Origin: an uncultured Muribaculaceae bacterium
GTDB lineage: Bacteria; Bacteroidota; Bacteroidia; Bacteroidales; Muribaculaceae
Length of the DNA stretch: 64,000 nt
NCBI GenBank assembly: GCA_910579605.1
Contig: CAJTUG010000005.1
Span: forward strand, 1 to 64,000
Reading direction: 5' to 3'
Below, one piece after another: positions 29,512 through 39,413 of the stretch. The notes beneath the pieces are model-generated. The model saw only the letters and a program-made list of their open reading frames with translations, searched no databases and was not told the DNA's origin. Position 1 is the first letter of the stretch. Each line of letters opens with the position of its first letter. The translations under genes were made by a program, and so were the position numbers.

Positions 29512-30063
29512 ATGGACAAAGGCCTTATACCGCGACGATACGCTAAAGCCCTCTACGAGTTTGCTACGGAGAAGGGGCAACAAGATGCTATTTACAGCAG
29601 CATGCAGCAGCTTGAAAAAAGCTTTGTTGCGTTTCCTGATTTGGCAAAAACTCTGGCCAACCCATTTATTGCCGACAGCGACAAAACAAAACTTCTTGAA
29701 GAAGCCGCCGGCAATCCCGATAATGACAAGAGTGCAAAAATCTACAGCGATTTCATAGCTCTTCTGGCTCAGAACAAACGTATGGACTGCATGCGTTCTA
29801 TCGCAAAGGCATATATAGACATATACCGCGAAGACAAGCACATTTTCCGAGTAGAGGTTACCAGCGCATCGCAATTGACAGATGAGGCAAAAGACCGTTT
29901 AGACAAGGTTATAAGGCAAAACGTTGGTTCTGGCACTTTAGACTACAACTATGCCGTTGATCCATCGCTGATAGGCGGCTTCACAGTCACTGTAGACTCA
30001 CGTCGCTTAGACGCATCTATCGCCGGACAGCTAAAAAAACTCCGGCTTGACCTCGTAAAATAA
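29512..30063 (+). CDS. atpH: ATP synthase F1 delta subunit
   Basis: Connects the peripheral stalk to the top of F1. The N-terminal helical domain starts with the family motif RRYAKALYEFA, and the C-terminal domain ends with DPSLIGGFTVTVDSRRLDASIAGQL. ATG at 29512 is chosen over GTG at 29506. 183 residues, about normal. Confidence 0.95.
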   Translation: MDKGLIPRRYAKALYEFATEKGQQDAIYSSMQQLEKSFVAFPDLAKTLANPFIADSDKTKLLEEAAGNPDNDKSAKIYSDFIALLAQNKRMDCMRSIAKAYIDIYREDKHIFRVEVTSASQLTDEAKDRLDKVIRQNVGSGTLDYNYAVDPSLIGGFTVTVDSRRLDASIAGQLKKLRLDLVK

Positions 30064-30102
30064 ATAAATCACACTACACAACAAAGCAAGCATTCGCAAA
30101 CA

Positions 30103-31674
30103 ATGATAAATCCCAGCGAGATTTCTCAAGTTCTGAAGCAGCAACTCGAGAACGTCAATTCTAAAGTAGCCTTCGAGGAAATTGGAACTGTCCTTGAGGT
30201 TGGCGATGGCGTTGCTCACGTTTACGGCCTCGACAATGTAGGAGCCAACGAATTGGTAGAATTCGAAAACGGAGTGAAAGGCGTAGCCCTAAACCTTGAG
30301 GAGAGCAACGTCGGCGTCATCCTGCTAAACAAGGTGGACAAGGTCACCGAAAACATGACAGTACGCCGCACCGGCGAAATCGCCTCAATTCCTGTTGGCG
30401 AAGGCTTGCTCGGTCGTGTTATTAACATCCTTGGCGAACCCATCGACGGCAAAGGCCCTATTCAAGGAGAACTAATACGTCTCCCACTTGAGCGCAAAGC
30501 CCCGGGGGTAATCTACCGCCAACCAGTAAACCAACCATTACAAACAGGCCTCAAGGCCATAGACTCCATGGTTCCCATTGGCCGCGGCCAGCGAGAACTT
30601 ATCATTGGCGACCGTCAGATAGGTAAGTCTGCTATAGCTATCGACACTATAATCAACCAACGCAAAGGTTTTGAAGAAGGGAAACCGGTATATTGCATAT
30701 ATGTAGCCATCGGCCAAAAAGCATCTACTGTGGCTGCATTAGTTGAAACACTCCGTAAAAATGGAGCATTGGAATATTCTGTGGTTGTAGCCGCTACCGC
30801 CTCCGAATCTGCCGCAATGCGCTATTTTGCACCTTTTGCCGGCGTTGCAATAGGCGAATATTTCCGCGATACCGGTCGCGACGCACTAATCGTATATGAC
30901 GACCTTTCAAAGCAAGCTGTAGCATACCGTGAAATGTCGCTTATATTAAAGCGTCCTTCCGGCCGCGAAGCATATCCCGGCGATATTTTCTATCTTCACT
31001 CCCGCTTGCTTGAACGTGCTGCAAAAATCATCGACAACCAGGAAGTGGCTTCACAGATGAACGACTTGCCCGAAGCACTCAAACCAATAGTTAAAGCGGG
31101 AGGCTCACTCACAGCATTACCTATAATCGAGACACAGGCAGGCGACGTTTCGGCATACATCCCCACCAATGTGATTTCAATTACCGACGGACAGATATTC
31201 CTTGAGACAGCATTATTCAATCGCGGTATCCGTCCGGCCATCAACGTTGGTATTTCGGTATCGCGAGTAGGAGGTAACGCCCAAATCAAAGCCATGAAGA
31301 AAGTGGCCGGAACATTGAAAATTGACCAGGCTCAATTCCGCGAGCTTGAATCGTTTACAAAATTCGGCGGAGACATAGACCCGGTAACTGCTCGTGTAAT
31401 CGACAAAGGACGCAAAAACGAACGGCTTCTTATCCAGCCACAATATTCTCCGATGGCTGTAGAAGAAGAAATCGCCATAATTTACTGCGGGGTTAACGCA
31501 TTACTTGAAAACGTACCTCTCGACAAGGTGGCAGAATTTGAGTCGCAATACCTCCAGCTTCTCCGCGCAAAATATGCAGACGATGTATTGGCCGTTCTCC
31601 GTCAAGGTAAATTAACAGACGAAGTGGCAGAAAAATTAACAGCCGCTGCGGCCGAAGTTGCCGCCCGGTTCTAA
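30103..31674 (+). CDS. atpA: ATP synthase F1 alpha subunit
   Basis: Non-catalytic nucleotide-binding subunit of F1. Walker A GDRQIGKS at 169-176. [18 protein letters not shown] is the Walker B region, and the arginine-finger motif [19 protein letters not shown] is present. 523 residues, full length. 39-bp gap from atpH and 20-bp gap to atpG. Confidence 0.99.
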   Translation: MINPSEISQVLKQQLENVNSKVAFEEIGTVLEVGDGVAHVYGLDNVGANELVEFENGVKGVALNLEESNVGVILLNKVDKVTENMTVRRTGEIASIPVGEGLLGRVINILGEPIDGKGPIQGELIRLPLERKAPGVIYRQPVNQPLQTGLKAIDSMVPIGRGQRELIIGDRQIGKSAIAIDTIINQRKGFEEGKPVYCIYVAIGQKASTVAALVETLRKNGALEYSVVVAATASESAAMRYFAPFAGVAIGEYFRDTGRDALIVYDDLSKQAVAYREMSLILKRPSGREAYPGDIFYLHSRLLERAAKIIDNQEVASQMNDLPEALKPIVKAGGSLTALPIIETQAGDVSAYIPTNVISITDGQIFLETALFNRGIRPAINVGISVSRVGGNAQIKAMKKVAGTLKIDQAQFRELESFTKFGGDIDPVTARVIDKGRKNERLLIQPQYSPMAVEEEIAIIYCGVNALLENVPLDKVAEFESQYLQLLRAKYADDVLAVLRQGKLTDEVAEKLTAAAAEVAARF

Positions 31675-31694
31675 AAAATAAGCAGTTCCCGTAA

Positions 31695-32591
31695 ATGGCT
31701 ACTCTAAGAGAACTTAAAGGCAGAATAGGCTCTGTTGCATCCTCAGGGAAGATAACAGGAGCCATGAAGATGATTTCATCGGCTAAAATGCACAAAGCCG
31801 AGGGTGTTTTGAAGCGTCTTGTGCCTTTCCGCCAATGCATTAAAACGATACTGACTTCTTTGTTGGAGTCGGACGCTGCTGTAGAGTCTCCTCTGACAGA
31901 GCCACACAACGACATCCGCAAGATTGCCGTAGTGGTCTTTGGCAGCGACGATGGTTTATGTGGCGCATACAACGTAAACATCTTCAAAGAAATGCTTGCC
32001 GACTTGTCGAAGCTCCGCCAGGAGTACGGCCAGAGCACGGAAATAGAGATAATACCCATAGGGAAAAAAATACAACGCATAGCAGCTCGTATAATAGCAA
32101 AAGACAATAGTCTTGCCATAAACATTCCCCAGGATATAGACTCTAAAAGCGATGGTGAAAATGTGAAAAATTTTGCCAAAGGATTGCAAAACCGTTTTCT
32201 ACGTGGAGAAATAGACATGGTGAGAATGGTATACATGCATTTCATCACAGCGGGTCGCCAGGTAATAGATTGTTCTACATACCTACCCTGCTCTCCCGAG
32301 AGTTTAACCGGGAAAAACGAAACAGCACCTTCGAGCAAGCCTTATCTTTTTGAGCCGAATCCTGCGGCAATCTATGCTGCCGCATTGCCAATGTATCTGC
32401 TATCAAATCTGCAGCAAGCATTTGCAGAAAACCGCGCTTCTGAGCAAGCTGCAAGAGTGATGGCAATGCAAAGTGCCAACGACAATGCCCAGAAACTGCT
32501 TGAACAACTCCAACTTGAATACAACAAACTCCGCCAGCAAGCCATCACATCTGAATTATTAGATATAGTCGGTGGTCAGGCAAGAGATTAA
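31695..32591 (+). CDS. atpG: ATP synthase F1 gamma subunit
   Basis: Rotating central shaft. The N-terminal helix (LRELKGRIGSVASSGKITGAMKMI) and the C-terminal helix (AARVMAMQSANDNAQKLLEQL) form the coiled coil, with a Rossmann-like domain between (VVFGSDDGLCGAYNVNIFKE). 298 residues. It is the last atp gene. nuoI follows after 37 bp with no terminator or -7 box in the gap. Confidence 0.98.
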   Translation: MATLRELKGRIGSVASSGKITGAMKMISSAKMHKAEGVLKRLVPFRQCIKTILTSLLESDAAVESPLTEPHNDIRKIAVVVFGSDDGLCGAYNVNIFKEMLADLSKLRQEYGQSTEIEIIPIGKKIQRIAARIIAKDNSLAINIPQDIDSKSDGENVKNFAKGLQNRFLRGEIDMVRMVYMHFITAGRQVIDCSTYLPCSPESLTGKNETAPSSKPYLFEPNPAAIYAAALPMYLLSNLQQAFAENRASEQAARVMAMQSANDNAQKLLEQLQLEYNKLRQQAITSELLDIVGGQARD

Positions 32592-32628
32592 TAATATAAT
32601 AATAAACCAACCACAATAACACCGGATA

Positions 32629-33225
32629 ATGGGTAGTGTAAAAGAATATTTTTCGTCCTTGGGCTCCGGCATCGCCAGCCTTCTCAAAGGCATGCAAGTT
32701 ACCGGGCGCGAATTTGTGACGCCCAAGATAACAGAGTGCTATCCCGAGAACCGCGAAAGCCACAAATGGCCCGACAGGTTCCGTGCACAATTGGTATTTG
32801 TATACGACGGCGACAAGCACCGTTGCATAGCATGCGGAGCGTGCGAACGCAATTGCCCCAACGGCACCATCAGTATTGAGTCTAAAATGGTAACGACACC
32901 GGCAGGTACCAAAAAGAAGAAATTAGACAAATATTTCTACGATTTGGGGTCTTGCACTTTCTGCCAACTCTGTGTCACCAATTGCCCAACGGCAGCCATT
33001 GAGTTCAACAACGATTTTGAGCAAGCAGTTTTCACTCGCAGTATGCTCGTGAAGCAACTCAACTATAAACCCGAGCCGGAAGAGCCGGAACCCACCCCCG
33101 AAGAGCTTGAAAAAGCTGCAGCTGAACGCGAGGCAAAAATAGCTGCCGCAAAAGCGAAAGCAGCCGCCGCCAAAGCAGCAAAAGAGGCCGCTGGAGGCGA
33201 GGAAAAGACAGAAGAAAATAAATAA
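32629..33225 (+). CDS. nuoI: complex I subunit NuoI with Ala/Lys/Glu-rich C-terminal tail
   Basis: Ferredoxin-like subunit with two [4Fe-4S] clusters (N6a, N6b). Ligands: C66, C69, C72, C76 (CIACGACERNCP) and C109, C112, C115, C119 (CTFCQLCVTNCP). The N-terminal amphipathic part contacts NuoH. Residues about 147-198 form a tail of Pro-Glu repeats followed by an Ala/Lys/Glu-rich, probably helical stretch that is not part of the core family. It restarts the nuo set after the atp block and is 6 bp from nuoJ. Confidence 0.96.
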   Translation: MGSVKEYFSSLGSGIASLLKGMQVTGREFVTPKITECYPENRESHKWPDRFRAQLVFVYDGDKHRCIACGACERNCPNGTISIESKMVTTPAGTKKKKLDKYFYDLGSCTFCQLCVTNCPTAAIEFNNDFEQAVFTRSMLVKQLNYKPEPEEPEPTPEELEKAAAEREAKIAAAKAKAAAAKAAKEAAGGEEKTEENK

Positions 33226-33231
33226 ACCAAT

Positions 33232-33744
33232 ATGGAATCAGTAGGAAGTATAATTTTGTATTTCATCGTCGCATTGGCGATGATAGTCTTCTCGGTGATG
33301 GCCGTAACGACGCGCAAAATATTGCGTGCAGCCACATACCTGCTGTTCACCCTTTTTGCTGCCGCCGTTGTGTATTTTATGCTCGACTACGAGTTCCTCG
33401 GTGCGGTACAGATAGCGGTGTATGCCGGCGGTATCGTTGTGCTTTTTGTGTTTGCCATTTTGCTCACGAGCAAACCTGGCGACAACACAGAGCGCCTCAC
33501 CTCGAAATCGCGTGTCTTGGGCGCCATTGCAGCAATAGCCGCATTCTTGGTGTGTGGATATGCCCTTGCGGCACGATGCATTAATTTTGTGCAGAAACCG
33601 GCCATGGATACACCAACCATGGATCAGGTAGGCAGTACTCTCATGGGTACGGCCCACGGACAATATCTGTTGCCCTTTGAGGCAGTGAGCGTTCTTCTGC
33701 TTGCATGTATAATCGGTGGCGTAGTCGTAGCCCGTAAACGTTGA
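33232..33744 (+). CDS. nuoJ: complex I subunit NuoJ
   Basis: Membrane-arm subunit with five helices. The family motif AAVVYFMLDYEFLGAVQIAVYAGGIVVLFVFAILL carries the pi-bulge helix (given here only as the region about 42-76). 170 residues. Gaps of 6 bp on both sides. Confidence 0.95.
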   Translation: MESVGSIILYFIVALAMIVFSVMAVTTRKILRAATYLLFTLFAAAVVYFMLDYEFLGAVQIAVYAGGIVVLFVFAILLTSKPGDNTERLTSKSRVLGAIAAIAAFLVCGYALAARCINFVQKPAMDTPTMDQVGSTLMGTAHGQYLLPFEAVSVLLLACIIGGVVVARKR

Positions 33745-33750
33745 TAGATT

Positions 33751-34062
33751 ATGGAAATAACAGCTATATATTATCTCGTTCCGGCTTTGGTGATGTTCTG
33801 CTGCGGAGTGTATGGTTTCATCACACGCAAGAATATGATAGCCATGCTGATATCGCTTGAGCTCATGCTCAATGCCGTAGACATCAATTTCGTCGTATTC
33901 AACCGCTTCCTCTATCCCGAACAGATGGAAGGCATGTTCTTCACCCTTTTTGCCATAGCGATAGCCGCGGCAGAAACGGCTTTGGCCATTGCCATAATAA
34001 TCAACATCTTCAGGGCAGCCAAGAATATCGACGTCCGTTCTCTTAACGAAATGAAGTTCTAA
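33751..34062 (+). CDS. nuoK: complex I subunit NuoK
   Basis: Three-helix membrane subunit. The two conserved glutamates sit in ISLELMLNAVDINFV and AAAETALAIAIIINIFR. 103 residues, the standard length. 5 bp before nuoL. Confidence 0.97.
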   Translation: MEITAIYYLVPALVMFCCGVYGFITRKNMIAMLISLELMLNAVDINFVVFNRFLYPEQMEGMFFTLFAIAIAAAETALAIAIIINIFRAAKNIDVRSLNEMKF

Positions 34063-34067
34063 GCACT

Positions 34068-36077
34068 ATGGATATTACCTTACCACTCCTTATCTTGGCC
34101 ATCCCCTTGGCGATGTTCCTAATATTGGGACTTTTCGGCATGAAGATGTCTCACAAGCTTGCCGGCGTTCTGGGCTGCCTTGGCATGGGCACAGTGCTTG
34201 TGCTTTCCTATTACACGGCATTCACATATTTCTTCTCGGGTGCTCCCGAATTCATCAATGCCGCCAACGAACGCTTGCAATATCTTGTTTTCGACCAGAC
34301 CTGGCTTCAGTTTACCGATAAATTAGTTATCAAGCTGGGCTTCCTGCTCGATCCTATATCTGCCATGATGCTCGTGGTCATCACCACAATTTCTTTCATG
34401 GTACATCTCTACAGCATGGGCTATATGCGCGACCATCATGGCGTTTATGAGCATGGATTCCAGCGTTTCTATGCATTCTTGTCGCTCTTCAGCTTCTCAA
34501 TGCTTGGACTCGTGGTTGCACCCAATATCTTCCAGATGTATATTTTCTGGGAGCTTGTGGGAGCTTCTTCATATCTGCTCATCGGTTTCTACTACACCAA
34601 GGCTTCGGCTGTATCAGCTTCTAAGAAAGCGTTTATCGTAACTCGTTTTGCCGACCTCGGTTTCTTGATAGGTATTCTCGTTCTCTCTTTCTATACCGGG
34701 ACATTCAATTTTACAGAATTGACATCTATACCCGTAGAAGGCATGGCCGACGTATTCCAAGTAAACGAAGGCACAGCAGAAACAGTACGTTCTATATTCC
34801 AGAACAGCGCTGCTCCAACATTTATGGGCGCATCAGTGCTCACTTGGGCTCTTGTGCTCATCTTCATGGGCGGTATGGGTAAATCGGCCATGATGCCTCT
34901 CCACATCTGGCTTCCCGACGCTATGGAAGGTCCAACACCGGTATCGGCCCTCATCCACGCAGCAACCATGGTTGTCGCCGGTGTCTACTTAGTTGCTCGC
35001 CTCTTCCCACTCTATCTCATGGAAGAAAGCGCATTGGTAATCATCACTGTTGTTGGTGCAATCACCGCATTCTACGCTGCTATGGTAGCCTGCACTCAGA
35101 TAGACATCAAGCGCGTCTTAGCATTTTCTACAATATCCCAGATAGCTTTTATGATGGTGTCTTTGGGTGTTGCCCGTCCAGAAATACATGAAGGATTGGG
35201 CTACATGGCATCCATGTTCCACCTATTCACACACGCAATGTTCAAGGCTCTCTTATTCCTTGGCGCAGGTGCCTTGATTCATGCTATCGGATCAAACGAC
35301 TATACCGAAATGCATGGCCTTCGCAAATATATGCCCATAACACATTGGACATTCCTCATAGGCTGCTTGGCTATTGCAGGTATCATCCCGTTCTCCGGCT
35401 TCTTCTCCAAAGACGAAATCCTATCGGCATGCGCCGGATACGATTGGGTGGCATACCTATGGATGTCTCTCGTTGCCGGTATGACGGCCTTCTATATGTT
35501 CCGCCTCTATTTCTTGATTTTCTGGTGGAAAGAACATAAAGTGAAAGAAGGCCATCATGCACCCCACGACCAGCCTTGGGTAATGTCGCTCCCCCTCATT
35601 ATCCTCGCCGCAATCTCATGTGTAGCCGGTTTTATCCCCTTCGGCAAACTTGTGAGCTGGAACGGAATCTCCTACGATTTCATGGCTCATTTCGATTGGA
35701 GCGTTGCCGGTGTAAGCCTCACTATAGCCGTATTAGGCATTGCATTGGCATGGAAAATGTACTGCAAAGAAAACAGCCTTCCCCAAAAATTCAAAAACGC
35801 CGTACCTGCTCTCTGGGACTGGTGCTTCCACCGTTTTTATTGGGACGAGCTTTACATGTTCATCACCCACCGTATAATTTTCGGTTGCATCTGCCGTCCA
35901 TTGGCATGGTTTGACCGTAATATTATCGACGGAACAATGGACTCTTTCGCAACTGTAACCAATAAAGCGTCCGAAGCCATCAAACCGTTGCAGTCTGGTC
36001 AAATCCAGATGTACGTATGGTACTACCTTGTAGGAGCTCTTGCGTTAGGTGTCATCACAGTTCTTTGCCTCATCTAA
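34068..36077 (+). CDS. nuoL: complex I antiporter-like subunit NuoL
   Basis: Distal proton-pumping subunit with about 16 membrane helices, including the long lateral helix in the C-terminal part. Key family motifs are FWELVGASSYLLIGFYYT (Glu of the first half), GKSAMMPLHIWLPDAMEGPTPVSALIHAATMV (lysine and broken-helix region, about 267-300), and SALIHAATMVVAGVYL. 669 residues, full length. Confidence 0.98.
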   Translation: MDITLPLLILAIPLAMFLILGLFGMKMSHKLAGVLGCLGMGTVLVLSYYTAFTYFFSGAPEFINAANERLQYLVFDQTWLQFTDKLVIKLGFLLDPISAMMLVVITTISFMVHLYSMGYMRDHHGVYEHGFQRFYAFLSLFSFSMLGLVVAPNIFQMYIFWELVGASSYLLIGFYYTKASAVSASKKAFIVTRFADLGFLIGILVLSFYTGTFNFTELTSIPVEGMADVFQVNEGTAETVRSIFQNSAAPTFMGASVLTWALVLIFMGGMGKSAMMPLHIWLPDAMEGPTPVSALIHAATMVVAGVYLVARLFPLYLMEESALVIITVVGAITAFYAAMVACTQIDIKRVLAFSTISQIAFMMVSLGVARPEIHEGLGYMASMFHLFTHAMFKALLFLGAGALIHAIGSNDYTEMHGLRKYMPITHWTFLIGCLAIAGIIPFSGFFSKDEILSACAGYDWVAYLWMSLVAGMTAFYMFRLYFLIFWWKEHKVKEGHHAPHDQPWVMSLPLIILAAISCVAGFIPFGKLVSWNGISYDFMAHFDWSVAGVSLTIAVLGIALAWKMYCKENSLPQKFKNAVPALWDWCFHRFYWDELYMFITHRIIFGCICRPLAWFDRNIIDGTMDSFATVTNKASEAIKPLQSGQIQMYVWYYLVGALALGVITVLCLI

Positions 36078-36109
36078 GCCAACCGTTAACACAGAATATA
36101 GTAATTACA

Positions 36110-37633
36110 ATGTTTTCCAATATATTAATTTACTTTGTGGTCATACCCCTGCTCATGCTTGCAGGGCTTGGCCTTTGCCGTAACATCCGGCAAATCCGCG
36201 CAGTGGCAGTAGTTGGCTCCCTTGCGCTGATCGCATTGTCGACATGGCTTTTGGTTGACTATCTTGGCCTCCCCGAAGAAGCTAAGACACCCATGGCCTA
36301 TGTAGATTCATGGGTTTGGTTTGAACCCCTCAACATCCACCTTGCCGTAGGTGTCGACGGTATATCTATCGCCATGTTGCTCCTATCAAGTATTATTGTA
36401 TTTGCAGGTAGCTTCGCATCGTGGAAGATAGACCAGCCAAAAGAATTCTTCTTGTGGCTCATCCTTTTGTCTACAGGAGTATTCGGTTTCTTCATATCAA
36501 TAGACCTCTTCACAATGTTTATGTTCTATGAGGTTGCGCTTATCCCTATGTACCTTCTCATTGGCGTATGGGGTTCAGGACGCAAGAACTATTCGGCAAT
36601 GAAGCTTACCCTCATGCTCATGGGAGGTTCTGCATTCCTTATGCTCGGCCTTATAGGTATATATTACCACAGTGCACCCGAAGGCGGACAGCTCACATGG
36701 AACATTCTCGAGATAGCTAAATATGACAGTATCCCCCACGGATGGCAAAGCTTCTTATTCCCCATGACCTTTGTAGGTTTTGGCGTTCTCGGAGCAATGT
36801 TCCCCTTCCACACATGGAGTCCCGACGGCCACGCGTCGGCCCCGACAGCAGTGTCTATGCTCCACGCTGGCGTTCTCATGAAACTTGGTGGTTACGGATG
36901 CTTCCGTGTGGCAATTTACCTCATGCCCCAGGCCGCTCACGAGCTTTCATTCATTTTCTTAATATTGACAGGTATATCGGTAGTATACGGTGCTTTCTGC
37001 GCATGCGTGAAAACCGACCTTAAATACATCAACGCATATTCTTCTGTATCCCACTGCGGTCTCGTGCTCTTTGCAATCCTCATGCTCAACAGCACAGCAA
37101 TGACCGGTGCAATTATGCAAATGCTCTCACACGGCTTGATGACTGCCTTATTCTTCGCGCTTATCGGTATGATTTATGGCCGCACACACACTCGCGAGAT
37201 AACCCAGATGGGCGGCATGATGCAGATTATGCCCTATCTTTCTGTTTGCTACGTTATTGCCGGTATGGCTTCGTTGGGTCTCCCTGGCCTTTCGGGTTTC
37301 GTAGCAGAAATGACCATATTCGTAGGTTCTTTTAAAGCAGGTATGGCAGAATATCTTGCAGGTGCAGGATCACTCAAACTCGTCTTCACCATTATAGCAT
37401 GTTGCTCTATCGTAATCACGGCTGTATATATCCTCCGCGTAGTAGGCAAGTTGCTCTTCGGTAAAGTAGAAAACGAACACCACCGCGAACTCACAGACGC
37501 AGCATGGTGGGAACGCCTCTCTACAGTGACGCTCATACTCTGCGTTGCCGCAATAGGCTGTTTCCCCAATTTCTTCAATGAATTGATTAACACCACATTC
37601 TCGCCCGCCATCTTCAAGGTGTTGGGCATGTAA
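36110..37633 (+). CDS. nuoM: complex I antiporter-like subunit NuoM
   Basis: Middle proton-pumping subunit with about 14 helices. Motifs: FMFYEVALIPMYLLIGVWG (conserved Glu), FPFHTWSPDGHASAPTAVSM and AGVLMKLGGYG. The frame is open back to 36017, inside nuoL, but ATG at 36110 starts a normal hydrophobic first helix and lies 32 nt after nuoL. 507 residues. Confidence 0.98.
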   Translation: MFSNILIYFVVIPLLMLAGLGLCRNIRQIRAVAVVGSLALIALSTWLLVDYLGLPEEAKTPMAYVDSWVWFEPLNIHLAVGVDGISIAMLLLSSIIVFAGSFASWKIDQPKEFFLWLILLSTGVFGFFISIDLFTMFMFYEVALIPMYLLIGVWGSGRKNYSAMKLTLMLMGGSAFLMLGLIGIYYHSAPEGGQLTWNILEIAKYDSIPHGWQSFLFPMTFVGFGVLGAMFPFHTWSPDGHASAPTAVSMLHAGVLMKLGGYGCFRVAIYLMPQAAHELSFIFLILTGISVVYGAFCACVKTDLKYINAYSSVSHCGLVLFAILMLNSTAMTGAIMQMLSHGLMTALFFALIGMIYGRTHTREITQMGGMMQIMPYLSVCYVIAGMASLGLPGLSGFVAEMTIFVGSFKAGMAEYLAGAGSLKLVFTIIACCSIVITAVYILRVVGKLLFGKVENEHHRELTDAAWWERLSTVTLILCVAAIGCFPNFFNELINTTFSPAIFKVLGM

Positions 37634-37653
37634 CCTTCAAGGCATAAAAAGCA

Positions 37654-39126
37654 ATGGATTATTCGCAATTTTTAGCTATGAAACAGGAGATAGCTCTCTT
37701 GATAGTTTTCCTCCTTGTTTTCCTCTACGACACTTTCATGCCTAAAGGCTCGCAGAAAACGTTGCCTTGGTTTACAGTGATAATGATGGCAGCTGTTACG
37801 GTTGCAGGCTTCTTCCCTTGGGGTCAGCAAAGCATTACAGCATTTGCCGGAATGTACGAAACAACACCTATTATCGTTGCCATCAAAAACATCCTCAATG
37901 TAGGCATGATAATAGTCCTCATCCAGTCTATCAAATGGGCAAACAGCACAGATATGATCATGCGCCGCGGCGAATTCTACGAACTAATCCTCGTAACGCT
38001 TTTCGGCATGTATCTCATGATTTCAGCACGTCATTTCTTGCTCTTCGTGATAGGCCTTGAATGCGCATCTCTTCCCTTGGCTGCTATGGTGGCTCTTGAC
38101 AAGAACCGCTATGAAAGCCACGAAGCTGCCGTAAAATATATTTTGACAGCCGTGTTCTCTTCTGCAATTTTCATGATGGGTCTCTCGTTTGTCTATGCTC
38201 TTTCTGGAAGCCTATATTTCCAAGACATCTATTTCGCATTGACAAACAAACTCTCTGTGATGCTCGTTGTGGCTCTTGCTTTCGTAATTTCTGGTGTCGG
38301 CTTTAAGCTCTCCATCGTGCCGTTCCACTTGTGGACAGCCGACGTCTACCAAGGTGCGCCGACATCGGTAACATCATACCTCTCGGTAATCTCCAAAGGA
38401 GCCACCGCTTTCGCATTCCTTGTTATCCTAACACAGGTGTTCGGCTCTTTCTACAGCAAAGCATGGGAATGGATGCTCTATGCTCTCATAATACTTACCA
38501 TTACTATCGGTAACCTCTTCGCTATCCGCCAACGCAACATGAAACGCTTCCTGGCATTCTCTTCAATATCTCAGGCTGGCTACATCATGCTCGGTGTAAT
38601 AGCTTTCAACGCCATGGGCTTGGCTGCAATGATGTATTACATCCTTGTATACATCTTCTCCAACCTTGCCGCATTCGGTGTAATCGGAGCAATAGAGAAC
38701 GCTACAGGAAAAGTATCTATGGACGACTACAAGGGCCTCTACAAAACCAATCCTCGCCTTTCTGTTGCCATGATGCTTGCAATGTTCTCCTTGGCAGGTA
38801 TTCCTCCTTTTGCAGGATTCTTCTCAAAATTCTTTATCTTCACCGGAGCTATCAACCAAGGTAGCGTAGCAATCTACGTTTTGGTGCTTATCGCATTGAT
38901 CAACACCATTATTTCCCTCTACTACTATCTCTTGGTTGTAAAAGCAATGTTCATCAGCGAAGACGAATGTGTGATCCCCAATTTCAAATCGGCATTCAGC
39001 GAACGTCTCGGCTTGTGGATTACAGTTGCCGGCATCCTTTTCCTCGGTATCGTAAGCTGCTTCTACAGCTCACTCCTCAACCTATCAGAAGAAGCTCCTC
39101 AGATGCTAATGTACTTTGTAGGCTAA
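37654..39126 (+). CDS. nuoN: complex I antiporter-like subunit NuoN
   Basis: Third proton-pumping subunit. Motifs: FVIGLECASLPLAAMVAL, FKLSIVPFHLWTADVYQGAPTSVTS region, and KRFLAFSSISQAGYIMLG. About 14 helices in 490 residues. It is the last gene of the operon, and a GC-rich hairpin follows. Confidence 0.98.
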   Translation: MDYSQFLAMKQEIALLIVFLLVFLYDTFMPKGSQKTLPWFTVIMMAAVTVAGFFPWGQQSITAFAGMYETTPIIVAIKNILNVGMIIVLIQSIKWANSTDMIMRRGEFYELILVTLFGMYLMISARHFLLFVIGLECASLPLAAMVALDKNRYESHEAAVKYILTAVFSSAIFMMGLSFVYALSGSLYFQDIYFALTNKLSVMLVVALAFVISGVGFKLSIVPFHLWTADVYQGAPTSVTSYLSVISKGATAFAFLVILTQVFGSFYSKAWEWMLYALIILTITIGNLFAIRQRNMKRFLAFSSISQAGYIMLGVIAFNAMGLAAMMYYILVYIFSNLAAFGVIGAIENATGKVSMDDYKGLYKTNPRLSVAMMLAMFSLAGIPPFAGFFSKFFIFTGAINQGSVAIYVLVLIALINTIISLYYYLLVVKAMFISEDECVIPNFKSAFSERLGLWITVAGILFLGIVSCFYSSLLNLSEEAPQMLMYFVG

Positions 39127-39150
39127 ACACTAACATTCAACCATTTTTCA

Positions 39151-39190
39151 AGCGGCGGAATCTTATATGAATCCGCCGCTATTTATTTTC
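39151..39190 (+). terminator. terminator of the nuo-atp operon
   Basis: AGCGGCGGA (39151-39159) pairs with TCCGCCGCT (39172-39180) and is followed by ATTTATTTTC. It lies 25 bp after the nuoN stop. Confidence 0.85.
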
Positions 39191-39413
39191 AAGTTCAATC
39201 AACAATTCGGAGCCTATCTCACATAAAATTTTGACTAATAGACAGTCAACAGTTTTGCAAAATTATTCATGTTCGGAGATAGAATCGCGAGCATTGCGAC
39301 TGATTGACACAGATAAAAAGCCAACTGTAGAGATACGTTCCACAGTCGGTAAAGTATTCTGGTAGTTAGGGCAGGCCGCAACAAATACACTGTTGCCTCC
39401 AATAATCTTATAT
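39191..39413. other. intergenic stretch without a recognised gene
   Basis: Between the nuo-atp terminator and the DUF6377-like stop codon. A short open frame on the minus strand (39263-39454) overlaps the end of the regulator gene in another frame and resembles nothing known. No RNA motif or promoter is seen. Confidence 0.4.

Noticed and set aside
28990..29874. 294-codon open frame on the minus strand
   Set aside because: It lies antisense to atpF and atpH, whose protein matches are certain; it has no recognisable domain.
31493..32338. 281-codon open frame on the minus strand
   Set aside because: Antisense to the end of atpA and to atpG.
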